Of a stretch of DNA of 53,060 bases, positions 1-10,700 are shown piece by piece. Below the pieces are notes generated by a model. It saw nothing but the letters and a program-made list of their open reading frames with translations. It was not told the DNA's origin and ran no database searches. Every line of letters begins with the position of its first letter. The first letter of the stretch is position 1. The position numbers and the translations under genes were made by a program. The stretch comes from Prevotellaceae bacterium (lineage in GTDB: Bacteria > Bacteroidota > Bacteroidia > Bacteroidales > Bacteroidaceae): positions 1 through 53,060 of the forward strand of contig JAGKTZ010000004.1 of NCBI GenBank assembly GCA_021153165.1. Reading direction: 5' to 3'.

Positions 1-49
1 AACAATAATAATACCTAAATATTCAATCTTAATTAATCCATTTCCCATT

Positions 50-3000
50 ATGAGAAACTTTTATCGCGTTTTATCATTAGCGGTATTCGCTGTGGCTACT
101 GTCGCAGCGTGGGCAGCAACGCCGTTCAAGACGACCTCTATCGTCGATGGCAAATTTGCTGCGAATACCACTTGGTACACGATGCAAATTGGTACCAGTC
201 AGCACATCATTTCCGACAATGCAGGTGCTAGTAAGATCAGCCTCACCAAGGTGTTGACCGACATGAGTGATGCCGACTTGTGGTGCTTTGTTGGTGACGA
301 CACCAACGGCTACAAAATCTACAACAAGCAGGCTGGTACAAACAAAGTCTTGGCTTCTAGCAAAACGATGAAGGCTTTGGCTGGTTATGGCGGCACAGGT
401 GGTAGCACTTATCCCACTATGCAGGACGCAAACAACTTGCCCTCGGGATATGTCGGCACTTGGGACCTTCAGAAGTCAGACAAATTGGCTGGCGTCGATG
501 GTTATTTCGTGATTCTGCACGGCACAAATTATGCGATGAACAACTTCGGTGGCGTCGGCGATTTGGCTTTTTGGGCCGAAGGTATGGATGCTGGTTCGAC
601 AGTGACCTTTGGTTTTGCCGAAGGTACAGTAGAAATCAACGCGGCTAATGGTACTTTCACCGCAAGCAATGCCACTAAGACCTGGCACGCTGTATGGGAA
701 AGCAACGAGTTGGCTGGTTTTTCGCTGAATACAGGTCAGAACAATATGACTACGGATGGTGGCTACATCGCAGCACACTCTGGTACTTCAAACAGTTGTA
801 CACACACTTTGACAGCACCTGATGGCATGTGCATCGCAGGTTATAGCTTCGACATGAAGAATCGTAATGGCGACAATAGTTATTCTGAAAACATCATCAT
901 TGGTAGTAAGACTTACAAGAGTTCTACAACCAGTCAACACGTAGAAGTGACAGGCCTGGAAGAGCGTACGGCATCTTTCCAACAGACCGGCTCAAACAAG
1001 GGTGTCATCTTCAGCAATTACTTCGTGACCTTGCGTCGCTCGACCGTTGAGGCAGAACCACAACAAGACTTGTACATTACACAACGTGGTCAGACTCCTT
1101 TCCGTATCCCTGCTATCGCAACTGCAGCAAATGGTGATCTCTTTGCCATCTCAGACTACCGTCCTTGTGGCAGTGATATCGGTTACGGTGAAGTAGATAT
1201 CATGTGTCGTATCTCAAAGGATAATGGTGCGACATGGGGCAACCAATTCTGTGTAGCAGATGGAAAGGGTGGTAATTCTAACCACATGACTACAGGATAT
1301 GGTGATGCTGCAATTGTAGCAGACTGCGAAGAAAATAAACTACTCGTGATGATGGTTTGCGGTCGCACCGTATGTCACAATGGTCGTTGGGATGTATCGA
1401 AGATAGGCAATGCTTCTGCAGATGCAGTGAACCGTGTGGCTCGTGTCTACTTTACTTACAACGAAAATACAGGTCAGTGGGAAAAAGGTGAAATCACCGA
1501 AATGACAGACCACATCTATTCGCTCTTCCTCGACGGACAAACCCCTACAGTGACTTCTATGTTTATCGGTTCGGGTAAGATCTGCCAAAGCCGCCTTATC
1601 AAAAAAGACAAATACTATCGTCTCTACTGCTCAATGTGGACTCGCGATGGTGGTAACCGTGTGATCTATTCTGACGACTTTGGTGGCAGTTGGAATGTCC
1701 TTGGTACAATTCACGATCGTCCAGCTCCCGGCGGTGACGAGCCTAAGATCGAAGAATTGCCCGATGGTTCTGTATTGTTGAGCACACGTGCTAGCGGCGG
1801 CCGCATTTTCAATGTGTATACTTATTCAGACCAAATTTCTGCTACAGGTAATTGGGCAGTAAGTGTAAGTTCTGGTGCAAGCAATAATGGTGTGGTAGCA
1901 TTGAGCAACTCTACCAACGGTGAAGTGATGTGCTTGCCCGTCACTCGTAAGTCTGACAATAAAGATATGTACCTGCTCCTGCAATCTGTGCCATTTGGTT
2001 CTGGACGTGCTAACGTAGGTATTTTCTATAAAGAGTTAGAATCTGTAGAAGATTTCGTAAACCCCACAAACGTAGCAAAAGACTGGGACGGCAGTCACCA
2101 ATCAAGTTATATGGGTTCGGCTTACTCTACGATGAGTTGGCAAGCTGACGACAAGCTGGCATTCCTCTACGAAGAAGAAACCCATGGTGGCAGCTACACT
2201 ATCGTTTATAAAAATTATACAATCGAACAGATCACCGATGATGCCTATACCTACAATGCCAATGTGAATCGCTACGCATTTCTGGCAGAAGGTATCGAAG
2301 CAAAAGCCAATTCGCTGAAATCAGAAAATGCTTATGTCGGCTGCGTAGACCCTGCTGCCGTAGAAAGTTTGAATGAGGCTATCAAGGTGTTCAAAGCGAA
2401 TCCTACTAAGGAAGGTTATGATGCGCTCAACAAGATGATTGCTTCTTTGCCTACCATCGAACTTCAAGCCGGCCACTGGTATCGTCTGCGCAACGTGGAG
2501 CGTTCTAGTGCTACGCTCTACTTGACTCCTGAAGCCAGTCGTTTCACTGCTAAGGTGGCGGATAAGGCTGATGCCGACCAGGTGTTTCAATTTGTAAACG
2601 CTGCAACGGCTGGTCAATACCATCTCTACAATGGCAACTTTGGTCTGTATCTGGGTAAGCTCGGTGCTAACGAGACTGAACCCGCCGTACACTCTACAAC
2701 AACCGATGCAGGGGTGTGGAGCATCGTACCCTCGACTGATGGTCAGAGCCAGGTGAACTGTGTGAACAAGACCGGATCTAATCCAGGTTTGCACTTGGCT
2801 GGCGACAACACTCGCCTTGTGCCTTGGACTTCTACGGCGCCCGCTTCATTGTGGTTCATCGAACCTGTGACTACATACAACGTATCGGTGCCCGAAAGTG
2901 GCTATGTGACAGTCAACCTCCCCTTCGCCGTAAAAATGGCTGAAAGCGTGAAAGCCTATGTCGCTACTGGCGTGGATCAAGACAACGCTGCGCTTGTGCT

Positions 3001-3418
3001 GAACGAAGTGGATGCGCAAGAAGGTGTGGTGCCTGCCAAAACTCCCGTAGTGTTGGTGGCAGAAGCCGGCGAATATGCGCTCGAAGTCGTTTATCCCACT
3101 GCAAACAGTGTGAAGGTGGCAGAAGGCTGGAACGGTACGCTGAAAGCAGCAAACGTGAGCGGCGCAGTATATGTGCTGAAAAATGATAAGATGCAACGCA
3201 ACGCTGGCACAAGTCTGGCGGCAAATGTGGCTTACTACTTGGGCCAGGCAGGCGTCAGCAGCTATGCGTTGACTTTCGGCCCCGGCGTTGACACAGGTGT
3301 GAACGGCGTCGACGTGGCAAAGAAGTCGGTGAAATTGTACGACCTGAAGGGCCGCCGCGTAGTGAACCCCGTGAAAGGTATCTACGTGACAGAGGAAGGC
3401 AAGAAATTGCTCTTCTGA
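50..3418 (+). CDS. Secreted exo-alpha-sialidase (BNR/Asp-box), paralog 1
   Basis: Predicted to remove terminal sialic acid from glycoconjugates outside the cytoplasm. A signal peptide covers about residues 1-23. Residues 25-340 form an all-beta accessory region. The catalytic propeller (about 345-770) carries the FRIP motif at 351-354, whose Arg352 is the expected sialic-acid carboxylate ligand, and Asp boxes at 389-396 (SKDNGATW) and 541-548 (SDDFGGSW). A short helical linker and a lectin-like module starting GHWYRLRN (about 830-930) follow. The tail KLYDLKGRRV...GIYV resembles a type IX secretion sorting end. At 1122 residues it is far longer than a bare sialidase because of these added modules. 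A close paralog lies 524 bp downstream. The class is well supported; linkage preference cannot be read. Confidence 0.92.
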   Translation: MRNFYRVLSLAVFAVATVAAWAATPFKTTSIVDGKFAANTTWYTMQIGTSQHIISDNAGASKISLTKVLTDMSDADLWCFVGDDTNGYKIYNKQAGTNKVLASSKTMKALAGYGGTGGSTYPTMQDANNLPSGYVGTWDLQKSDKLAGVDGYFVILHGTNYAMNNFGGVGDLAFWAEGMDAGSTVTFGFAEGTVEINAANGTFTASNATKTWHAVWESNELAGFSLNTGQNNMTTDGGYIAAHSGTSNSCTHTLTAPDGMCIAGYSFDMKNRNGDNSYSENIIIGSKTYKSSTTSQHVEVTGLEERTASFQQTGSNKGVIFSNYFVTLRRSTVEAEPQQDLYITQRGQTPFRIPAIATAANGDLFAISDYRPCGSDIGYGEVDIMCRISKDNGATWGNQFCVADGKGGNSNHMTTGYGDAAIVADCEENKLLVMMVCGRTVCHNGRWDVSKIGNASADAVNRVARVYFTYNENTGQWEKGEITEMTDHIYSLFLDGQTPTVTSMFIGSGKICQSRLIKKDKYYRLYCSMWTRDGGNRVIYSDDFGGSWNVLGTIHDRPAPGGDEPKIEELPDGSVLLSTRASGGRIFNVYTYSDQISATGNWAVSVSSGASNNGVVALSNSTNGEVMCLPVTRKSDNKDMYLLLQSVPFGSGRANVGIFYKELESVEDFVNPTNVAKDWDGSHQSSYMGSAYSTMSWQADDKLAFLYEEETHGGSYTIVYKNYTIEQITDDAYTYNANVNRYAFLAEGIEAKANSLKSENAYVGCVDPAAVESLNEAIKVFKANPTKEGYDALNKMIASLPTIELQAGHWYRLRNVERSSATLYLTPEASRFTAKVADKADADQVFQFVNAATAGQYHLYNGNFGLYLGKLGANETEPAVHSTTTDAGVWSIVPSTDGQSQVNCVNKTGSNPGLHLAGDNTRLVPWTSTAPASLWFIEPVTTYNVSVPESGYVTVNLPFAVKMAESVKAYVATGVDQDNAALVLNEVDAQEGVVPAKTPVVLVAEAGEYALEVVYPTANSVKVAEGWNGTLKAANVSGAVYVLKNDKMQRNAGTSLAANVAYYLGQAGVSSYALTFGPGVDTGVNGVDVAKKSVKLYDLKGRRVVNPVKGIYVTEEGKKLLF

Positions 3419-3445
3419 TTCCCCTTTGACATAAATCAACCATAT

Positions 3446-3484
3446 GGATTGTCCGTGCCGTAGAGGTATGGACAATCTTTTTTA
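3446..3484 (+). terminator. Rho-independent terminator after sialidase 1
   Basis: The arms GATTGTCC and GGACAATC form a stem followed by a run of six T, 28 bp after the stop codon of the first sialidase. This suggests the two sialidases are separately transcribed. Confidence 0.75.
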
Positions 3485-3583
3485 TGCCCTCGTATTTCCG
3501 CACAGGACTAATAAATCTGCCCAAAGGAAAGATGAAAAATCCAAGCAGAAAAATCATTAGAAAAATTCCGCGACATCTCGTTG

Positions 3584-3646
3584 AAAAAAAGTCTGATCGT
3601 TTTGAAAATTCAGAACGTATTTTTTGAAAAGACTTTAGGATTATTT
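3584..3646 (+). repeat. Stand-alone 21-nt repeat array (3 units)
   Basis: Three degenerate 21-nt units of the A-rich/core/T-rich type seen elsewhere in the window. In one frame they read KKSLIVL, KIQNVFF and EKTLGLF, which shows the period. The array is preceded by CATCTCGTTG, nearly the same flank as the array at 7471. The short open frame through it (3581-3769) starts with TTG and is not considered a gene. Confidence 0.65.
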
Positions 3647-3738
3647 CGCTGCGTCGGAAAAACGACCCGGTTTTTCAAGATTCTGTCTCGAAAAGCATAT
3701 ACTTTTCAGATAAAATGTCCAATATCAATAATATTATA

Positions 3739-3746
3739 TATCTTTG
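3739..3746 (+). promoter_or_regulatory. Bacteroidetes -7 promoter element for sialidase 2
   Basis: TATCTTTG matches TAnnTTTG. It implies a leader of about 190 nt before the ATG at 3943. The leader holds several small inverted repeats, for example GGACAT/ATGTCC around 3837-3858 and GTCC...CCTGAGTCAGG...GGAC around 3849-3871. Confidence 0.55.
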
Positions 3747-3942
3747 TAGCGGAGTATGTCCAAATGTGAGGCAGCTCACGCAGAACTCGCGGAATTCGCA
3801 GAAGGGCACATAGCTTCGCTTGTGCTTGCCATGCGGGACATCCTGCAATGTCCACCTGAGTCAGGGGGACGAGAGCTTTGTCCAATTTGTTTTTAATCGA
3901 AACCAAAATAATTTTTATCCCTAATTAATCTATTTCCCTTTT

Positions 3943-6900
3943 ATGAGAAACTTTTATCGCATTTTATCATTAGCGGTATTTGCTGTGGCTACGCTGTCGG
4001 CTTGGGCGGCAGTACCATTCAAGACGACGTCTATCGTCGGTGGCAAATTTGCTGCTAATACCACTTGGTACACAATGCAAATTGGTACCAATCAGCACAT
4101 CATTTCTGACAATGCAGGTGCTAGTAAGATCAGCCTCACCAAGGTGATGACCGATATGAGTGATGCCGACTTGTGGTGCTTTGTCGGTGACGACACCAAC
4201 GGCTATAAGATTTACAACAAGCAGGCTGGTACAGGCAAAGTCCTGGCTTCAAGTTCCTCGATGAAAGCTATGGCAGGCTATGGCGGTACTGGTGGTACGA
4301 CCTATCCTACAATGCAAGATGCAAATAGTATGCCATCAGGCTATGTCGGCACATGGGATATCCGCAAGTCGGACAAATTGGCGGGCGTTGATGGCTATTT
4401 TGTCATTCTGCACGGCACCAACTATGCGATGAACAACTTCGGTGGCATCGGCGACTTGGCTTTTTGGGCAGAAGGTATGGATGCTGGATCGACAGTGAGC
4501 TTCGGTTTTGCCGAAGGTCAGATAGAAATCAATGCGGCCAATGGTACTTTCACCGCAAGCAATGCCAATAAGACCTGGCACGCCGTATGGGAAAGCAATC
4601 AGTTGGCTGGTTTCTCGTTGAGCACAGGTCAAAACAATATGACCACAGATGGTGGCTACATCGCAGCACACTCTGGTACATCGTATAGTTGTACTCACAC
4701 CCTGACTGCACCACAGGGCATGTGTATCGCAGGCTATAGCTTCGATATGAAGAATCGTGGCGGCGACAATAGTTATTCTGAAAACATCGTCATCGGCAGC
4801 AAGACCTACAAGAGCTCTGCAACCAGTCAACATGTCGAAGTGACAGGCCTGGATGAGCGCACCGCTTCTTTCCAACAGACTGGTACAAACAAGGGTGTCA
4901 TCTTCAGCAATTATTATGTGACCCTGCGCCGCTCGACCGTAGTGCCCGAATCGCAATACGATGTCTTCACTACGACAAGTACATCAGTGCCCTATCGTAT
5001 CCCAGCCATTGCAAAGGCAAAGAATGGCAACCTGATCGCTGTGGCAGACTATCGCCATAGTGGAGCAGATATTGGTATGGCAACAAACGGCCGCATTGAC
5101 ATCCACGGTCGTATCTCGACGGATAATGGTAAGACCTGGGGCAACATCTTCCCCATCATCGAAGGTCAAGGAGCAGCTGCTGCTCAAAACAATTCGATGT
5201 ACGTAGCATTCGGCGACCCCTGTCTCGTGGCAGATAGCGAAAGCGAAACTGTGATGATGTTTACTTGCTCGGGCAACGTAAGCTTCCCTAATGGTCAGCG
5301 CAACAATCACCAAGGTATCGCACGCTTCTATTCGTACGACAATGGTGTGACTTGGGGCAAGCCTGTGGATATCTCGGAAAGCATCTATTCGCAATTCGAC
5401 AAGCGTGCAGACGGCGGCATCCGCTGTATGTTTATCGGATCGGGTAAGATCTCTCAAAGTAAGACATTGAAGGTAGGTAGTCACTATCGTCTGTACTGTG
5501 CACCACTGGTGAAGTTGGCTAATGGCAGCAATGTGAACTTTGTGCTCTACTCCGACGACTTTGGTGGCACATGGAAGGTGCTCGGTGGTGTAGAAAACAG
5601 TCCTATCCCAAGCGGCGGCGATGAACCCAAGGCAGACGAATTGCCAGATGGTAGCGTCCTGGTCAGCTCGCGTACAAGCGGCGGACGTATATATAATATA
5701 TATAGGTATACCGATGCGGCGAAAGGCGAAGGTAGTTGGGGCAATGCTGCTTGGTCTAATTCAAGCAACAATGGTACAACAGCAGTGAGCAATAGTACGA
5801 ATGGCGAAATCATGTTCGTACCCGTGCGCCGCCTGGAAGATGACAAGAAGATGTATATGATGCTGCAATCAGTGCCCTTCGGTAGCGGACGTGCTAATGT
5901 AGGTATTTACTACAAGGCACTGGAAAGTCTGGCAGACTTCTCTTCTCCCGAAAATATTGCCAAGGATTGGGACGGCCGTCATCAAGCCAGCTACCTCGGT
6001 TCAGCTTACTCGACTATGTGCTGGCAGGCCGACAATACCGTAGCCTTCCTCTTCGAAGAAGAAACACACTGCAACACTTCACGCGGTGGATACACTATCG
6101 TATACAAGAACTACTCGATCGAAGATATCACCGATGGCGCATATACATACGATGCGACCTCGTTGGCAAGCGACGTGGTGATCAATGGTATCGATGCGCG
6201 CAAGGTGGAAGCAGGCTCCTACGTAGGTGGCTATTTGCCCGAAGCCGTAGAGGCTATCAATCAGGCTATCGAAGACTACAAGGCAAATCCTTCGCGTGAT
6301 GCCTACGAAGCCATCAACAAGATGCTCACCACTGTGCCTACGATCCAGGTAGAGCCCGGTCACTGGTATCGCCTGCGCAATACTGAACGTGCCAGCGCTA
6401 CACTCTATATGACACCCGAAGCAACACGCTTCACTGCAAAGACTGTCGACAATGCCGACGCAGACCAAATGTTCCAATTTGCCGCTACTGGCACCGCTGG
6501 ACAATACTATCTGTACAACGGCAACTTCGGCTTGTATTTGGGCAAGCTCGGCGCCAACGAGACACAACCCTCGTTGCACGCAGCACCAACCGACGCTGGT
6601 GTGTGGAGCATCGTGACCTCGGGTGATGGCAAGTGTCAAGTGAACTGTGTGAACAAGACCGGTTCGAATCCAGGTCTGCACCTGGCAGGTGACAACACAC
6701 GTCTCGTGCCCTGGACATCAAATGCTCCGGCTTCGTTGTGGTATATCGAACCCGTGACCACTTACCCCGTGACCGTAGGCGAAAGCGGACTGGCTACACT
6801 CCACCTCCCCTTCGCTGTACAAGTAGTGGACGGCGTGACAGCATACGTTCCCGCACAAGCTACACAAGTGAATGGCGTCGATGCACTCCTGCTCGAAGAA

Positions 6901-7308
6901 GTAGAGACTGGTCTCGTGCCAGCAAATACGCCCGTCGTATTGTCTGCAGAGGCTGGTCAATATGCACTCGAAGTCGTTTATCCTGCAAACTCGGCAGCAC
7001 TCGACGTGATTGAGGGTTGGAAGGGTACGCTCAAGTTTGACAACGTCAGCGGCAACGTGTTCGTGCAAGATGGCGACAAGATGGTGAAGAACACCGGTAC
7101 CAGCATCTGGGCGAACTCGGCTTACTACGTAGGCGATGCAAGCGTGGATAGTTACGCGTTGAGCTTCGAAGGCAGCATCGAAACTAGTGTCGATGGCGTG
7201 GAAACCGTGAAGAAGAACGTGAAGCTGTACGACCTGAACGGACGTCGCGTAGTGAAACCTGGCAAGGGTATCTATGTGACAGAAGATGGCAAGAAGGTGC
7301 TGTTTTAA
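3943..7308 (+). CDS. Secreted exo-alpha-sialidase (BNR/Asp-box), paralog 2
   Basis: This is a second sialidase with the same architecture as the gene at 50-3418: signal peptide, beta accessory region, propeller, GHWYRLRN module and KLYDLNGRRV tail. The motif reads YRIP at 351-354 with Arg352 in the same place, and Asp boxes include STDNGKTW, SYDNGVTW and SDDFGGTW. The first 330 residues and the lectin-like module (about 830-930) are nearly identical to paralog 1, while the propeller between them has diverged strongly, including different blade loops. This is a tandem duplication with uneven divergence and may give a different linkage or substrate preference. It has its own promoter and leader. 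Confidence 0.92.
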   Translation: MRNFYRILSLAVFAVATLSAWAAVPFKTTSIVGGKFAANTTWYTMQIGTNQHIISDNAGASKISLTKVMTDMSDADLWCFVGDDTNGYKIYNKQAGTGKVLASSSSMKAMAGYGGTGGTTYPTMQDANSMPSGYVGTWDIRKSDKLAGVDGYFVILHGTNYAMNNFGGIGDLAFWAEGMDAGSTVSFGFAEGQIEINAANGTFTASNANKTWHAVWESNQLAGFSLSTGQNNMTTDGGYIAAHSGTSYSCTHTLTAPQGMCIAGYSFDMKNRGGDNSYSENIVIGSKTYKSSATSQHVEVTGLDERTASFQQTGTNKGVIFSNYYVTLRRSTVVPESQYDVFTTTSTSVPYRIPAIAKAKNGNLIAVADYRHSGADIGMATNGRIDIHGRISTDNGKTWGNIFPIIEGQGAAAAQNNSMYVAFGDPCLVADSESETVMMFTCSGNVSFPNGQRNNHQGIARFYSYDNGVTWGKPVDISESIYSQFDKRADGGIRCMFIGSGKISQSKTLKVGSHYRLYCAPLVKLANGSNVNFVLYSDDFGGTWKVLGGVENSPIPSGGDEPKADELPDGSVLVSSRTSGGRIYNIYRYTDAAKGEGSWGNAAWSNSSNNGTTAVSNSTNGEIMFVPVRRLEDDKKMYMMLQSVPFGSGRANVGIYYKALESLADFSSPENIAKDWDGRHQASYLGSAYSTMCWQADNTVAFLFEEETHCNTSRGGYTIVYKNYSIEDITDGAYTYDATSLASDVVINGIDARKVEAGSYVGGYLPEAVEAINQAIEDYKANPSRDAYEAINKMLTTVPTIQVEPGHWYRLRNTERASATLYMTPEATRFTAKTVDNADADQMFQFAATGTAGQYYLYNGNFGLYLGKLGANETQPSLHAAPTDAGVWSIVTSGDGKCQVNCVNKTGSNPGLHLAGDNTRLVPWTSNAPASLWYIEPVTTYPVTVGESGLATLHLPFAVQVVDGVTAYVPAQATQVNGVDALLLEEVETGLVPANTPVVLSAEAGQYALEVVYPANSAALDVIEGWKGTLKFDNVSGNVFVQDGDKMVKNTGTSIWANSAYYVGDASVDSYALSFEGSIETSVDGVETVKKNVKLYDLNGRRVVKPGKGIYVTEDGKKVLF

Positions 7309-7340
7309 TATTCCAAGGAAATACAAATGAATAATATCAA

Positions 7341-7374
7341 CCGCTCGTGTCTCTGTGACGCGGGCGGTTTTTGG
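7341..7374 (+). terminator. Terminator after sialidase 2
   Basis: A GC-rich stem with outer arms CCGC and GCGG, closed by TTTTTGG, sits about 30 bp after the stop codon. Confidence 0.65.
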
Positions 7375-7470
7375 TTTCTTGTACTGCTTGCCGCCAAACA
7401 GTTAGACACGAAAAGTATATCCTCTCTCAAAAAAGAAAAGACCTTGTGAAAATTTCGCAACGTCTCGTTG

Positions 7471-7533
7471 AAAAAAAGTCTTAGGAAATTTAAAAAAGGT
7501 CTAGGTTTTTTTAAACAAGGTCTAACCTTTTTT
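7471..7533 (+). repeat. Stand-alone 21-nt repeat array (3 units)
   Basis: Three 21-nt units (heptads KKSLRKF, KKGLGFF, KQGLTFF if read in frame) lie between sialidase 2 and the susC promoter. The flank CGTCTCGTTG matches that of the array at 3584. Further right, TTCGGCAC at 7551-7558 and GTGCCGAA at about 7572-7579 form a small separate hairpin. Confidence 0.7.
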
Positions 7534-7701
7534 CGATGCCACTTTCTTCGGCACCAAATTCCCTTCTCACAAGTGCCGAAAGATGTGACAGACTACTGGC
7601 GTGAAAATGAAGATAAGTGCACCCAATATAGAAAAAAAGGACAAATCCCCATAATCAAGGAAAAAGTGTGCAAACAGCATATAATTTTTGTATAAAAATA
7701 C

Positions 7702-7731
7702 TTGGCAAGTACAATGTATTTCGTATTTTTG
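7702..7731 (+). promoter_or_regulatory. Promoter of the susC/susD unit
   Basis: A -33-like TTGG at 7702 and an exact -7 TATTTTTG at 7724-7731 are separated by 18 nt. They sit 27 nt before the chosen susC ATG. Confidence 0.6.
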
Positions 7732-7757
7732 CACAGACATCCTTAAATCATAAATTT

Positions 7758-10700
7758 ATGAAGCAAATAAAAACTGTAGGATTTTCTTTACTGACTGCTT
7801 CACTTTTGGGAGTGCCATTGTCAATGGTGCCCTCTAATGCGTGGGCAGAAACAAGCATCGTCCAACAAGCAGGCGTGCTGAAAGGTGTAGTTAAATCTAC
7901 CGATGGCGAACCCTTGATGGGTGCCGTAGTATTCGTTGTAGGCGGCAAGACCACCACAACTACTGACGAAAATGGTGCATTCACCCTCAAAGGCGTAAAG
8001 GCAGGTTCAACTGTACGCGTATCTTTGATCGGCTACAAGCGCCAAGACGTTAAGTGGAATGGTGGCGATCTGACTGTGGCACTCGAAGAAGAGGGCAATG
8101 TGCTCAACGAAGCTGTGGTTACGGCTATGGGTATCGTGAGAAAAGAAAAATCGCTCACATACGCTACACAACAAATCAAGGCAGACGAACTGATGAAGGT
8201 TCAAGACGCCAACCTTGTTAACTCAATCGAAGGTAAAATCTCGGGTGTAACTATTACTCCATCTGCGGGTGGTGCCGGTGGTGCATCTAAGATCGTCCTG
8301 CGTGGTAACAAATCTATCTTGGGTAACAACCAACCTCTGATCGTAGTGGACGGTATTCCTATGACCAATAGCACTCGTGGCCAAATCGGCGACGTGGCAG
8401 CATTGGTGAATACATCTACATCGGAAGGTTCTGACCCCTTGTCAATGATCAACCCCGACGACATCGAGTCAATGAACGTGTTGAAGGGTGCGAATGCTGC
8501 TGCCCTCTATGGTTCGGCTGCTGCCAACGGTGTTGTGATGATTACAACAAAGAAGGGTAAGGAAGGTAAGATTGGTGTGACTGTCAACTCTAACGTGACA
8601 TTCGATTCACCACTCCTCACTCCTGAATTGCAAAACACTTACGGTGGTGCGCGCACTAACGCATTGGGCAACCTCGTATTCGGTTCTGACAGCTGGGGTA
8701 ATAAATTGTCTGGCAATGGTACTTACACACTCGATGTGTTGAGTTCTGACCAACAATATAAGGCTGGTTCAGTGAATCAACTCCACCTGCGCAACTATGC
8801 TGAAGATGATGTAGCAAACTTCTTCCGCACTGGTGTAAACTCAAACAACTCAATCTCGGTTTCTGGTGGTACTGAAAAGGTACAATCATACGTATCTTTC
8901 TCTAACTCACACTCACTCGGTATGATCGAGTCAAACCGCTACAACCGTAATACATTCGCATTCCGTCAAAGCTACAAGTTGTGGGATCGCGTACACATCG
9001 ACGTGAGCGCAGACTACTTGCAAGCTAAGACCAACAACCGTGTGTCTGGTGGTACTTGCGGTAACCCTATCTACGACCTCTATACTATGCCTCGTGACGT
9101 AGAATTGGGCTATTACAAGAACAACTATGCTCTCGCAAACGGCACTTGGATGTCAAGTGGCTACACTAACATCCTTGACGAATGGGGAGACGTGATCGGT
9201 CAACAAGGTGGCGACCGCTACTATGCAGTCAACCCAGTGACTGGTCAATATGAAATGGTATACGGTCGTGCTGAACTCAATGGCGTAATGCAAAACTGGG
9301 TATACCAAGACGCAATGCGTAATAACCCATACTGGTTGGCTAACCAAAACGGTAGCGCACAACGCGAAGACCGCTTCTCTGGTAAGTTCCAAGGCCGCAT
9401 CGATATCTATGATGGTTTGAGCTTCCAAGCACGTGTTTCTATCGACCACACTCGCTTCAACGAAGAAAGCCGTCGCTACGCTACTACTTGGGGTCCATCG
9501 GATATGTATCGCTATGGTACATACAGTTTGGGCAACAGCCGTACCAACGAAATTTATACCGACTACTTGTTGAGTTATAACAAGACTTTCAATGACTGGA
9601 GCGTATCTGCTACTGCTGGTTATGTTGGTCACGTACTCAAGGGACAGTCTCACAATACTTACCTCGGTAGCGCTACGATTCCTATCTGGCAAAACGGCAT
9701 CCAAACTGGTATCTCTACACAAGTGAACCACTTCTATCCTAACGGTGGCGGCAATGGTGTGACCAGCAAGGGTAAGAGCAGTAACTGGGACCAAGCAGCC
9801 CTCTTCACTGCACAAATCGGTTGGAAGGATATGGTATACGTAGATGGATCATATCGTCGTGACTGGTACCGCGCATTCAAGCAATTCGAATACCTCGGTA
9901 TCAACGACAACTATGGTTACTTCGGTTTCGGTGCTAACGCCATCCTTTCTTCTTTGATCGAACCATTGAACGATGTATGCTACTTGAAGTATCGTTTGAG
10001 CTACTCTGAAGTAGGTAACTCTATTCCTAACGCAGTCTTCAACGCTGTAAGCGAAAACTACGTGACTGGTTCTACTACAACAAACTCTTACAACTCATTT
10101 ATCCCTGTTCCCGAAAAGACTAAGTCTTTCGAAACTGGTATCGAATCACAATTCTTCCACAATGCGTTGAACGTGGACTTGACTTACTACAACTCTGCAA
10201 TGCACAACTCTTACCTTAATATTGCAGGTTTGAATGGTAAGACTCAACCTGTCAACTCAGGTGTGATCCGCAACCAAGGTGTGGAATTGTCTGTAGGATA
10301 CAACTGGACTATCAACCGCGACTGGGGTTGGAAGACTGGTGTGAACTTCTCATACAACCACAACAAGATCGAAAAGACTTATACTGACAAGTATGGTCAA
10401 AGCAAGGAAATGGTACAAAGTATCGCAAGTGGTAAGGTACAAGTACGCTACAACGAAGGCGACGCTTACGGTGATATCTACGTGACAGACTTCGCTCGTT
10501 GGAAAGAAGACTGTACAGATGCAAATGGTAATTTCCACAAGGCTGGTGATATCTATATCGCAGAAGGTACAGGTAAGCCCGCTATCAACGGTAACTTGAT
10601 GTACATCACTCAAGCTGGTAAGGTGAAGGCTGAAAAGGGTAAGAAGTTCGGCAAATATGCTGGTAACTTGAACTCAAAGATGCAACTCTCTTGGTCAAAC

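Noticed and set aside
3581..3769. Short TTG-started frame through an array, like that at 7468-7695
   Set aside because: Open only because the 21-nt units lack stops in one frame; no shared protein after the array.
7668..7757. N-terminal extension of the SusC protein
   Set aside because: It would cover the -33/-7 promoter elements and place 30 residues before the signal peptide.
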